From positions 124,001 through 188,000 of the forward strand of contig JBAQTC010000054.1 in the NCBI GenBank assembly GCA_049296795.1: a stretch of DNA of 64,000 nt. Direction: 5' to 3'. The stretch comes from CAXNKH01 sp049296795 (GTDB lineage Bacteria > Pseudomonadota > Gammaproteobacteria > Burkholderiales > Burkholderiaceae_C). The notes beneath the pieces were generated by a model. The model was given only the letters and a program-made list of their open reading frames with translations, had not been told where the DNA came from and ran no database searches. Positions 24,716 to 32,927 of this stretch are shown here, piece by piece (position 1 is the stretch's first letter; every line of letters starts with the position of its first letter). The position numbers and the translations under genes are program-made.

Positions 24716-25725
24716 ACCGGTACGAAGGGCGCTATGACCTGATCAATGGCGCCGAATAGGCTTTGCCCGTCTCGCCCCTTCATCTCAATGCGGATTCGAT
24801 CGCCGTACTTCATGAACCCGGTCTTGGGCTGGCCATCCTGAATGGTCTCAATCGCGCGTTTTTCTGCGATGCAACTATAGCCTTTGCTCCACTCCAAGCG
24901 ACCATTGATTTCGATCGCCCGATTACTGACCGTTCCCGAGCCGATGATGCTGCCGGCCCGTACATTTCGGGTTTTGCAAAGATGCGCGATCAATTGCCCG
25001 AAGTGAAATGTCATCTCCGGCCCCGCTTCGCACAAACCCACGGTGCGCCCGTTCCAACTTGATTGCAGTGTCAGGTGAACCCGGCCTTGGTCCCAAGTCT
25101 CGCCCAATTCGTCCAGCGTCACCGCCACCGGGCTGAAAGAGGTCGCCGGTTTGCTTTGGACGAAACCGAAACCCTTGGCCAGTTCATCGGGAATTAAATG
25201 ACGCAAACTCACATCGTTCGCCAGTAGCAGCAAGCGAACACCCTCCAGCGCGCGTTCGGGCGAACTGCCGACTGGAACGTCGCTTGTGATGACGGCCAAC
25301 TCGGCCTCAAAATCAATGCCATGGTCTTCACTGACACAGACCACGGCGTCACATGGGCCCAGCAAATCGTCACTGCCGCCTTGGTACATCAAAGGATCTT
25401 GGTAGAAAGCTGCGGGCACTTCCGCACCACGCGCTTGGCGTACCAGTTCCACATGGTTGATATAGGCCGACCCATCAGCCCACTGGTAGGCCCTGGGCAA
25501 TGGCGCCATACACCGGCTCGGATCGAAACTAAAAGGATAGCGCGCGCGGCCAAGATTCAATGATTCATACAAATCCTGCAATTGCGGCGATAGAAAATTC
25601 CAGTCGTCGAGCACCTGTTGCATCCGATCGGCAATGCCGGTGGCGAAATGCGCGCTGCTCAGGTCGCGCGACACCACAACCAGTTGACCATCTCGTGATC
25701 CATCTTTGTACGTGGCGAGTTTCAT
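24709..25725 (-). CDS. Fumarylacetoacetate hydrolase-family protein
   Basis: A 338-residue metal-dependent C-C bond hydrolase or decarboxylase of the FAH superfamily. Metal ligands are visible in the DFEAELAVI segment (about residues 138-146). The conserved ARNVRAGSIIGSGTVSN-like stretch lies near residues 257-271. True fumarylacetoacetase is possible, but no neighbouring tyrosine-degradation genes support it. ATG 25725 is preferred over an upstream start. A short palindrome, ctggt-ttgc-accag (25748-25761), lies just upstream. Confidence 0.82.
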   Translation of the reverse strand: MKLATYKDGSRDGQLVVVSRDLSSAHFATGIADRMQQVLDDWNFLSPQLQDLYESLNLGRARYPFSFDPSRCMAPLPRAYQWADGSAYINHVELVRQARGAEVPAAFYQDPLMYQGGSDDLLGPCDAVVCVSEDHGIDFEAELAVITSDVPVGSSPERALEGVRLLLLANDVSLRHLIPDELAKGFGFVQSKPATSFSPVAVTLDELGETWDQGRVHLTLQSSWNGRTVGLCEAGPEMTFHFGQLIAHLCKTRNVRAGSIIGSGTVSNRAIEINGRLEWSKGYSCIAEKRAIETIQDGQPKTGFMKYGDRIRIEMKGRDGQSLFGAIDQVIAPFVPVQ

Positions 25726-25786
25726 GCAGTCCTTGTGTTTGGTTAAACTGGTTTGCACCAGCGCTTACAGCAAAATTTTAGTTCAC

Positions 25787-26875
25787 GTGACCCCATCAGC
25801 CCGCCCCATTGCCCCCAAAACACTGACTCTGTTGGTGGCCGGCGTCTTGTTGGCGCATGGACTGTTGCTGCAAGTTGGCGCTCGTTTAAGCAGCAATGGC
25901 CAAATGGTCCAGCGTGCTTTCACGACCAGGATGATTGAGATCAAATCGACACCGACCAAGCCCGCCGAATCCGGTCCAACCCGTCCCAGCAAGCCCAGAC
26001 CTGCTGCTTTGTCCAAACCCAGCGGCCCGAGCCTGACTATTTCAGACGGGTCTGAAACCGCACCCGAACCTGAACCCCTGTCGAATCCCGAACCCACGCC
26101 CAGCCCCATATCTGAAGCGACGACTCAGGTTTTCGCTCCAGAACCCAGCCCTGAGCCCGATCGCACCGGAATCAGTCCAGCCGAACCGGACAACGTAACG
26201 CAGAACGAAACAGCTCCCTCAATCGCCACTCAGACCTATCTCATTCCCGGCTCGATCCGCCTGAAATACGACATCACTGGTGAAGTGAAAAAGCTCAATT
26301 ACAGCGCTGGAGCTGAGTTGCTGTGGCTGCACGACGGCCAGACATACGATGCCAGACTGGAAATCAGCGCGTTTTTGCTGGGTTCTAGGGTGCAAACCAG
26401 CCGCGGTCGCATCACTGCACAGGGGCTGGAGCCAAACCGCTTTGGTGACAAAGTTCGCAGTGAAGTGGCTGCTCATTTCCAACGCGACAAAGGGAAGATC
26501 ACGTTCAGCGCCAACACGCCAGATGTACCTTTGCTAGCAGGCGCTCAGGATCGATTAAGCGTTTTCTTCCAATTGGCCGCCCTGTTCGCAGGCGACCCGT
26601 TGAAGTTTCCGCCCAAGTCAAGCCTTAGCCTGTTCACTGCAAGTGCGCGCGAGGCTGACAACTGGCTGTTCCAGGTTGAGGACTTTGAAAAACTTGAACT
26701 CCCAGGTGGCGAACAACTGGCCATCAAACTGATCCGCCAACCACGGCATCCCTATGACCAGACGGTAGAAATCTGGTTGGCGCCCAACCTGTCCTATCTG
26801 CCTGTTCGCATTCGATTGAGTCAAAGTAATGGGGACTTTGTCGATCAACAGTGGCGTGCCAGCGAAATTCCTTGA
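25787..26875 (+). CDS. DUF3108 protein with Pro/Glu-rich periplasmic linker
   Basis: Up to 362 residues from GTG 25787 (start uncertain). One N-terminal transmembrane segment is followed by a long Pro/Glu/Ser-rich stretch (roughly residues 60-145, with repeated PEPEP- and EPSPEP-like units), then a DUF3108 beta-rich domain to the end. The layout resembles TonB-like proteins that span the periplasm from an inner-membrane anchor, but there is no TonB C-terminal domain. Function unknown. It is followed by the DUF3567 gene 80 bases later. Confidence 0.75.
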   Translation: MTPSARPIAPKTLTLLVAGVLLAHGLLLQVGARLSSNGQMVQRAFTTRMIEIKSTPTKPAESGPTRPSKPRPAALSKPSGPSLTISDGSETAPEPEPLSNPEPTPSPISEATTQVFAPEPSPEPDRTGISPAEPDNVTQNETAPSIATQTYLIPGSIRLKYDITGEVKKLNYSAGAELLWLHDGQTYDARLEISAFLLGSRVQTSRGRITAQGLEPNRFGDKVRSEVAAHFQRDKGKITFSANTPDVPLLAGAQDRLSVFFQLAALFAGDPLKFPPKSSLSLFTASAREADNWLFQVEDFEKLELPGGEQLAIKLIRQPRHPYDQTVEIWLAPNLSYLPVRIRLSQSNGDFVDQQWRASEIP

Positions 26876-26955
26876 TATGTTTCAAATCCAGCTTGAAATC
26901 TCTGGCAATGGCGCCATTCTCCTTTACAAGCCTCAAAAAAGAACTGATGAACGCC

Positions 26956-27237
26956 ATGAACATGCTCTACGACTCCCCATCTTTCTCGGTCCTGCACCTG
27001 CTGGCCGATTCGGATGCCGACCCAGCTGTCGCGCCGGGAGTACCCACCTTGGTGCGCCATGGGTTTGAAATCGTTGACAAACGTTCGGGCAAGGAACTGT
27101 ATTTGGATGGTTCCTGGGCTGAGTTATTCCAGCGCCGTCTGACTGCGTGGCAACTGAATCAACCGACCCAGGAAGAGGTTGAAGAAACACTCGATCAATA
27201 CGCCGAGCTGGCACAGAATCCGCTGCACCTGCACTGA
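26956..27237 (+). CDS. DUF3567 protein
   Basis: A 93-residue acidic protein beginning MNMLYDSPSFSVLHL, with the family core HGFEIVDKRSGKELYLDGSW and a C-terminus ending AQNPLHLH. DUF3567 is widespread in Burkholderiales and has no known role. An alternative start nine bases upstream (26947, MNAMNML) is equally possible, and no strong ribosome-binding site distinguishes them. No signal peptide or membrane segment is present. Confidence 0.8.
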   Translation: MNMLYDSPSFSVLHLLADSDADPAVAPGVPTLVRHGFEIVDKRSGKELYLDGSWAELFQRRLTAWQLNQPTQEEVEETLDQYAELAQNPLHLH

Positions 27238-27262
27238 AAAACAGGTTAAGTCTTGAACCAGC

Positions 27263-28315
27263 TCACACCGGCTCGGATTTGATGAAAAACCGCCGGTAAA
27301 CCGGCTCTACCAACAGCAGCACCGCGATCAAGCGACAAACTTGAAAAGTTGTCACCACCGGAGCGCCCAATTTCAGCACTTTGGCCGTAATCGACATTTC
27401 AGCAATGCCCCCGGGTGCCGTGGCCAGGACCAAAGTGAGCGCGTGCAAACCCGTGCTGCGAGACAAAACCCAGGCAAAGCCGGCGCTCAGCCCAATCAAC
27501 ACCAGCGAACCCAGGGCCACCGAAGCCAGCCAGCGCGGTGCTGTGTGAACAAAAGCTGGTGTGAAACGTACTCCCAGACTGACCCCAATCACCAGCTGTG
27601 CCGCATTGGAAAACTCTTTGGGTATGGCTGACAGCGATAGATTGGCCATCGTCAGCCCCATGGTCACCAATAACGGACCAAGGAACCAGGGATTGGGCAA
27701 CTGCCTGCGGGCAAGGAGCCAAGCCGCGCCACCCGTCACCAAAAACAGGAGAGCCAATCCCGGTCCATGGACTTCACGCGTGCTCACCGGCAAGATATCA
27801 ATCCCCTGCAAGCCACTGAACTGAATGGCGAAAGGGATCAACAAGGTGACAATCATCATCCGCAGACTGTGGGTTGCCGCGACCAAATCGGTACGCGCAT
27901 GATGTCGTTCAGCCAACAACGTCATCTCGGAAGCGCCCCCCAGACAACCCGCGAAATAAGTGGTCGAACGCGGCAGCAGATGCGCTCCATGCAAGCGCTG
28001 CAAGCAAAAACCAAAACCCAGCCCTAACAGCATGGCCCAGGCAATGCAAAGCAATATCGCCCACCAAAGACTGGCCACCAGCTGGGTGATGTCCGGTGTG
28101 AAATAAAGCCCCAAGGCAGCCCCAATCGTGCATTGCCCCCAGTTTCGCAGCGGTGTTGAACTCTCCGTCCTGGCCCGCAACATGGTCGCTAGCGCAGTCA
28201 CTAACAAGGGGCCGATCATCCAAGGCAAAGGCGTGTGGAGCCAAAGACACAGCTGAGCTCCAGCCCAGGCCAGGGCCAGGGTCAAGCCAGCTCGAAAATA
28301 AAAAGACTGTCGCAT
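27263..28315 (-). CDS. AbrB-family membrane permease
   Basis: A 350-residue membrane protein with two homologous halves of several hydrophobic helices (PLPWMIGPLLVTALATML near residue 28 and PNPWFLGPLLVTMGLTMA in the second half). This is the duplicated arrangement of the AbrB/putative ammonia monooxygenase-type permeases. GCLGGASEMTLLAERHHA and TAPGGIAEMSITAKVL are matching repeats. The substrate is unknown; the old ammonia monooxygenase label is not supported by function. It converges on the DUF3567 gene and is divergent from a small hypothetical gene. Confidence 0.82.
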   Translation of the reverse strand: MRQSFYFRAGLTLALAWAGAQLCLWLHTPLPWMIGPLLVTALATMLRARTESSTPLRNWGQCTIGAALGLYFTPDITQLVASLWWAILLCIAWAMLLGLGFGFCLQRLHGAHLLPRSTTYFAGCLGGASEMTLLAERHHARTDLVAATHSLRMMIVTLLIPFAIQFSGLQGIDILPVSTREVHGPGLALLFLVTGGAAWLLARRQLPNPWFLGPLLVTMGLTMANLSLSAIPKEFSNAAQLVIGVSLGVRFTPAFVHTAPRWLASVALGSLVLIGLSAGFAWVLSRSTGLHALTLVLATAPGGIAEMSITAKVLKLGAPVVTTFQVCRLIAVLLLVEPVYRRFFIKSEPV

Positions 28316-28372
28316 AAGTCAATAAAAATTTAGACTGTGTATTGTCAGCGTCCCAACGGATGAGGAGTGATC

Positions 28373-28723
28373 ATGCACATCGACGACGAGCAGTATTTCC
28401 GCAGTTGCATTGCCAAGGAACGGCACTTGGCACAACTGCTCGGCCATCAGCACATCGAGGAATGTTACGAAAGTGCCGGCACGCTATGGGACGGGGCCCA
28501 AGCTCTGCCGAAGTGGACCCGCGATTGGTCGGCCTGCGGCCCCTTGTTGTCGCGCTTTGCCCTGAGCCTGACATTCGGCTTGGCTGGGGGCTCATCGCAA
28601 GCCCACAGCATCACCGTGGGGGCCACCACGGTTCATTTTGAGGATCACCCCAGTTCGGACCAAGCTGTGCGGGTTGCCATCGTCAAAGAAATCATTTTTC
28701 GACTTGAGCACGTCAAGGTTTAA
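28373..28723 (+). CDS. Hypothetical protein
   Basis: A 116-residue soluble protein starting MHIDDEQYFRSCIAKERH, with GAGGAG well placed before ATG 28373. The pattern WSACGPLLSRFALSL and the later HPSSDQAVRVAIVKEIIFRL faintly recalls phage NinX/DUF2591 proteins, but the match is too weak to name it. Base and codon use do not differ obviously from the neighbours. Its stop codon interlocks with that of the convergent aminotransferase. Confidence 0.65.
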   Translation: MHIDDEQYFRSCIAKERHLAQLLGHQHIEECYESAGTLWDGAQALPKWTRDWSACGPLLSRFALSLTFGLAGGSSQAHSITVGATTVHFEDHPSSDQAVRVAIVKEIIFRLEHVKV

Positions 28724-30060
28724 GCCTGCCGCTTGATGGCGTCGGCTAGCGTACTGACGAGCTGGTCGATATGTTGCGGCTCGGCAATATAGGCTGGCGC
28801 CAACACCAGGCTGTCGCCGGCGGGGCGTACTAAGACACCCCTGTGGAAACAATCGATAAAGATGTCGTATGCCCGCTTTCCTGGCAAGCCAGCGATCCCG
28901 GATAACTCCACCGCGCCTGCTGCGCCCAAGGTGCGAATACCGATCACATGGGGCAAGCCTTTGAATGCACTATGCATGGCCTGTCCCAGGATTCGACCCA
29001 TTTCTGCGGCTCGTTGCACCAGATTTTCTTGCTGAAACAGCTCTAAGGTGGCAATGGCCGCAGCACAAGCAACCGGATGGCCCGAGTAGGTGTAACCATG
29101 CAAAAACTCAATGGCGTGGCTTGGACTTGTTCCATGCGCATCCATCATGGTGGTGTAGAGATGGTCTCGGCAAATCACACCACCCATCGGAATCACGCCA
29201 TTGGTCACGCACTTGGCAAAAGTCAGCATATCGGGAACAACGCCATAAAAATCAGCGCCAAAGTTAGCGCCCATACGGCCAAAACCGGTAATCACTTCGT
29301 CAAAAATAAGCAAGATTCCATGCTTGTCGCAAATTTCGCGCAGGCGTTTGAGATAGCCTTTGGGCGGCAAGTACCAACCAGCACTGCCTGCTACCGGCTC
29401 GACGATGACCGCAGCGATATTGCTAGGGTCGTGCAGGGGCAAAATCCGATTTTCCAGCTCCAGCAGAATATCTTCCTGCCATTCGGGCTCGACTCCGTCG
29501 ATGTACGCATGATTGATCGGGTCATGGATGAAGCGCATGTGATCGACCCGCGGCAACAGCGCGGTGCCGTAGACCTTGCGGTTGGCAGGAATTCCGCCCA
29601 CGCTCATGCCGCCAAAACCGACGCCATGGTAGGCCCGTTCGCGACCGATAAAAACATTGCGATGGCCTTCGCCCCGGGCTCGATGGAAAGCCAAGGCCAG
29701 TTTCATGGCGGTATCGGCTGCTTCGGAGCCTGAATTGCAGAACAACACTTTGTTCAAATCAGCCGGCGCCATATGGGCAATCATTTCCGCCGCCTGGAAA
29801 GCTTTGTCGTTGCTGGCCTGGAATGCCGTACCGTAGTCCAAGGTGTCGAGCTGTTTCTTGATCGCCTCATTGATCGGGCGACGGTTATGGCCCAGGCCAA
29901 CACACCACAGGCTAGAGATCCCATCGAGCACTTGCCGACCATCGTGGGTGGTGAAATTTAGCCCCGAAGCGGCCACAAACACGCGCGGATCAAGCTTGAA
30001 AGTGCGATTTGGCGTGAACGGCAGCCACTGATGATCCATGTTGATTTTTTGCTTGGTCAT
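28720..30060 (-). CDS. Class III omega-aminotransferase (beta-alanine:pyruvate type)
   Basis: PLP enzyme of 446 residues moving amino groups from beta-alanine or other omega-amines to pyruvate. Asp254-Glu255 (FDEVITGFGRMG) binds the PLP ring nitrogen, and Lys283 (FAKCVTNG) is the Schiff-base lysine. Residues 44-60 and the HGYTYSGHPVACAA segment match the omega-amino acid:pyruvate aminotransferase group. ATG 30060 has AAAGGA upstream. No malonate-semialdehyde dehydrogenase gene is adjacent, so the exact amine is open. Confidence 0.88.
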   Translation of the reverse strand: MTKQKINMDHQWLPFTPNRTFKLDPRVFVAASGLNFTTHDGRQVLDGISSLWCVGLGHNRRPINEAIKKQLDTLDYGTAFQASNDKAFQAAEMIAHMAPADLNKVLFCNSGSEAADTAMKLALAFHRARGEGHRNVFIGRERAYHGVGFGGMSVGGIPANRKVYGTALLPRVDHMRFIHDPINHAYIDGVEPEWQEDILLELENRILPLHDPSNIAAVIVEPVAGSAGWYLPPKGYLKRLREICDKHGILLIFDEVITGFGRMGANFGADFYGVVPDMLTFAKCVTNGVIPMGGVICRDHLYTTMMDAHGTSPSHAIEFLHGYTYSGHPVACAAAIATLELFQQENLVQRAAEMGRILGQAMHSAFKGLPHVIGIRTLGAAGAVELSGIAGLPGKRAYDIFIDCFHRGVLVRPAGDSLVLAPAYIAEPQHIDQLVSTLADAIKRQA

Positions 30061-30142
30061 GATTTCCTTTTGCTTAGGGTCGGGTACGGAGCAGCTAGCT
30101 CGTCTTTATTTGTCTTTACAAACCATTCTGACACGAGTGAAA

Positions 30143-30171
30143 AATTTACATGCAGCAACATCCTGCGACAA
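30143..30171 (-). promoter_or_regulatory. Candidate promoter of the omega-aminotransferase gene
   Basis: Minus strand TTGTCG (30171-30166), 17-base spacer, TAAATT (30148-30143), each four of six sigma-70 consensus bases, within the 143-base divergent region to glcD. Weak; spacing is the main support. Confidence 0.25.
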
Positions 30172-30203
30172 TCAGGGCTTGTCCGTAGTCGCCAGGATTT
30201 GGC

Positions 30204-31706
30204 ATGAACGCACCTACCGCCCCCAAGCCCCAAGATCAGCTCCAGTATTCAGAGCGCCAAACCAGTGTGGTCCAGGCTTTGATGGCCGTACTGCCGGGAC
30301 ACGCCCTGCTCTGGAACCGCGAAGACACCACGCCGTACGAATGTGACGGTCTAACCGCTTACCGGCAGCGGCCCCTAGTCGTTGCCCTACCTGAGTGTTA
30401 TGAACAGGTGCAAGCCGTGCTGCGCACCTGCCATGCATTGGACGTTCCAGTGGTAGCTCGCGGCGCAGGAACTGGTCTATCGGGCGGCGCCATGCCGCAC
30501 AAATTGGGCGTCACCCTGAGTCTGGCCAAGTTCAACAAGATTCTGAAGATCGATCGCCAAAGCCGAACCGCCGTGGTGCAAAGCGGGGTTCGCAATTTGG
30601 CCATCAGTGAAGCCGCCTCGCCTTACGGCTTGTACTACGCGCCCGACCCCTCCAGCCAGATCGCCTGCACCATTGGCGGCAATGTGGCGGAAAACTCAGG
30701 CGGCGTGCATTGTCTGAAATACGGCTTGACCCTGCATAACGTGCTTAAAGTCCGAGGTTTCACCATCGAGGGCGATCCTGTCGAATTCGGCTCGGACGCA
30801 CTCGATACGGCAGGCTATGATTTATTGAGCATCTTGATTGGCAGTGAAGGCATGCTGGCAGTGACGACCGAAGTCACGGTCAAGCTGGTTCCCAAACCTC
30901 AGTTGGCGCGCTGCATCATGGCCAGTTTTGATGATTTGCGCAAAGCCGGTGATGCTGTGGCGGCAGTGATTGCCGCGGGCATCATTCCTGCGGGGCTTGA
31001 AATGATGGACAAACCCATGACGGCGGCAGTCGAGGACTTTGTCCATGCCGGTTACGATCTGAATGCTGCCGCCATTTTGCTGTGCGAGAGTGATGGCACA
31101 CCGGAAGAAGTGGAAGAAGAAATCGGCCGCATGAGTGAAGTACTGCGCCACTGCGGTGCGACGGCTATCACGGTCAGCCGCAGCGAGGCCGAGCGACTGA
31201 AATTCTGGAGTGGCCGCAAAAACGCTTTTCCAGCCAGCGGACGCATCAGTCCAGACTACATGTGCATGGATTCCACCATACCGCGCAAACGCTTGGCTGA
31301 CATTCTGCTGGCCATTGCCGAAATGGAAAAAAAATACGGGCTGAGTTGCTGCAATGTCTTTCACGCCGGCGACGGCAATCTGCACCCGCTGATCCTGTTT
31401 GATGCGAACGACCCTGACCAACTGCATCGCTGCGAGCTTTTTGGTGCTGATATTCTGGAAACCAGCGTGGCCATGGGCGGCACGGTGACGGGCGAGCATG
31501 GCGTAGGCGTAGAAAAACTCAACTCCATGTGCGTTCAGTTCAGTGCCGCTGAAAACGAACAAATGATGGGGGTGAAACGCGCCTTCGATGCCAAGGGATT
31601 GCTCAATCCCGGCAAAGTAATTCCAACTTTGCAACGCTGCGCTGAATACGGCAAGATGCTGGTACGAGGCGGCCAGCTGGCACACCCCGACTTGCCTCGG
31701 TTTTAA
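30204..31706 (+). CDS. glcD: FAD-linked oxidase, GlcD type (glycolate/D-2-hydroxyacid dehydrogenase subunit)
   Basis: A 500-residue flavoprotein. The FAD-binding PP-loop RGAGTGLSGG is at residues 86-95. The FAD-oxidase C-terminal domain has CCNVFHAGDGNLHPLI and GTVTGEHGVGVEK. In glycolate oxidase, GlcD works with GlcE and GlcF, but neither is adjacent here; the downstream gene is a convergent aminotransferase. It may use distant partners or act as a stand-alone D-2-hydroxyacid dehydrogenase. ATG 30204 has AGGA seven bases upstream. Confidence 0.85.
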   Translation: MNAPTAPKPQDQLQYSERQTSVVQALMAVLPGHALLWNREDTTPYECDGLTAYRQRPLVVALPECYEQVQAVLRTCHALDVPVVARGAGTGLSGGAMPHKLGVTLSLAKFNKILKIDRQSRTAVVQSGVRNLAISEAASPYGLYYAPDPSSQIACTIGGNVAENSGGVHCLKYGLTLHNVLKVRGFTIEGDPVEFGSDALDTAGYDLLSILIGSEGMLAVTTEVTVKLVPKPQLARCIMASFDDLRKAGDAVAAVIAAGIIPAGLEMMDKPMTAAVEDFVHAGYDLNAAAILLCESDGTPEEVEEEIGRMSEVLRHCGATAITVSRSEAERLKFWSGRKNAFPASGRISPDYMCMDSTIPRKRLADILLAIAEMEKKYGLSCCNVFHAGDGNLHPLILFDANDPDQLHRCELFGADILETSVAMGGTVTGEHGVGVEKLNSMCVQFSAAENEQMMGVKRAFDAKGLLNPGKVIPTLQRCAEYGKMLVRGGQLAHPDLPRF

Positions 31707-32860
31707 ACCAACGCGGGCTGACCGACGCGTGGCAAAGCCAGGCGCTCCAAAGCCTGTTCGAGATGGGCCAAAGTACGCTCCACATGGTGCAGCTTTTCCA
31801 GGCCAAATAAACCGACTCGAAACGTCATGAAGTCGGCTGGTTCATCGCACTGCAGGGGCACGCCAGCGGCCGTTTGCAGACCCAGGGCCAGAAATTTCTT
31901 GCTGGACTGAATCTCAGGATCCTCGGTGTAGCTCACCACCACGCCTGGGGCTTGAAAACCCTCGGCTGCCACACTGCAAATGCCTTTGCTGACGAACAAG
32001 GCGCGGACTTTACTGCCCAACTCAAGCTGTTCGTCGCGCACCTTGTCAAAACCATAAGCCTGGGTCTCTTTCATGACGTCGCGCAAACGGGTCAAGGCAT
32101 CGGTCGGCATAGTCGCATGGTAGGCGTGACCTCCGCCTTCGTAGGTTTCCATGATCTGCAGCCACTTGCGCAGATCGCAGGCATAGCTGGAGCTGGTGGT
32201 GGAATCAATCGCGGTTCGGGCCCGCTCACCTAACATCACCAAAGCACAGCACGGTGAGCTGCTCCAGCCTTTTTGCGGGGCGCTGATCAGAACATCGACC
32301 CCGGTCGCCACCATGTCGACCCAAACTGCACCCGAGGCAATGCAATCAAGAACAAACAAACCGCCTACTGAATGGACCGCATCCGCCACCGCAGTCAGGT
32401 AAGCATCGGGCAAAATCATTCCACTGGCAGTCTCCACGTGCGGCGCAAACACCACCGCGGGTTTTTGCTCGCGAATAGCCGCAACCACTTCAGCTATGGG
32501 TGCAGGTATCCAAGGTGCTTGCTTAGAGGAACCCACGCGCCGGGCTTTCAATACCGTGATGTCGTTGGTGATTTTCCCCATCTCCAGAATCTGGCTCCAG
32601 CGGTAGCTGAACCAGCCATTGCGCAAAATCATCACCTTGCGCTCGTTGGCAAATTGACGCGCCACGGCCTCCATGCCGAAAGTTCCGCTACCCGGGACCA
32701 GTGCTACGGATTTGGCGTGGTACACCTCTTTGAGAACGCCAGAGATGTCTTTCATGACGCCCTGAAAGCTCTTGGACATGTGGTTGAGGGCGCGATCGGT
32801 ATAGACCACGGAAAATTCGAGCAACCCATCGGGGTCCACTTGGGGTAAAAGGCCTGGCAC
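31703..32860 (-). CDS. Class V aminotransferase (alanine-glyoxylate/serine-glyoxylate type)
   Basis: PLP enzyme of 385 residues. Lys197 (SAPQKGWSSSP) is the Schiff-base lysine and Asp172 contacts the PLP ring nitrogen. The GTG at 32860 is chosen over a TTG at 32872 because GGAG lies six bases upstream and the protein then begins PGLLPQVDPDGLLEFSVV, the usual family start. It converges on glcD, whose product forms glyoxylate from glycolate; a glyoxylate link is attractive but inferred. The stop codons of the pair share a TTAA. Confidence 0.86.
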   Translation of the reverse strand: MPGLLPQVDPDGLLEFSVVYTDRALNHMSKSFQGVMKDISGVLKEVYHAKSVALVPGSGTFGMEAVARQFANERKVMILRNGWFSYRWSQILEMGKITNDITVLKARRVGSSKQAPWIPAPIAEVVAAIREQKPAVVFAPHVETASGMILPDAYLTAVADAVHSVGGLFVLDCIASGAVWVDMVATGVDVLISAPQKGWSSSPCCALVMLGERARTAIDSTTSSSYACDLRKWLQIMETYEGGGHAYHATMPTDALTRLRDVMKETQAYGFDKVRDEQLELGSKVRALFVSKGICSVAAEGFQAPGVVVSYTEDPEIQSSKKFLALGLQTAAGVPLQCDEPADFMTFRVGLFGLEKLHHVERTLAHLEQALERLALPRVGQPALV

Positions 32861-32927
32861 GATTGGCTCCAATAATCAAAAAACGGGTTCCCTTAAGCTT
32901 ATCATGCTCAAATAGCCGTTAAATTCA

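Noticed and set aside
22779..26875. Tyrosine degradation operon, suggested by the FAA hydrolase
   Set aside because: No homogentisate dioxygenase, maleylacetoacetate isomerase or related gene is adjacent; the hydrolase superfamily is functionally broad.
27263..28315. Ammonia monooxygenase, a label often attached to AbrB-type permeases
   Set aside because: The protein is a duplicated membrane permease with no copper oxygenase features.
30822..31685. 287-codon open frame on the minus strand inside glcD
   Set aside because: Antisense to a well-conserved flavoprotein; no recognisable domain and no ribosome-binding site.
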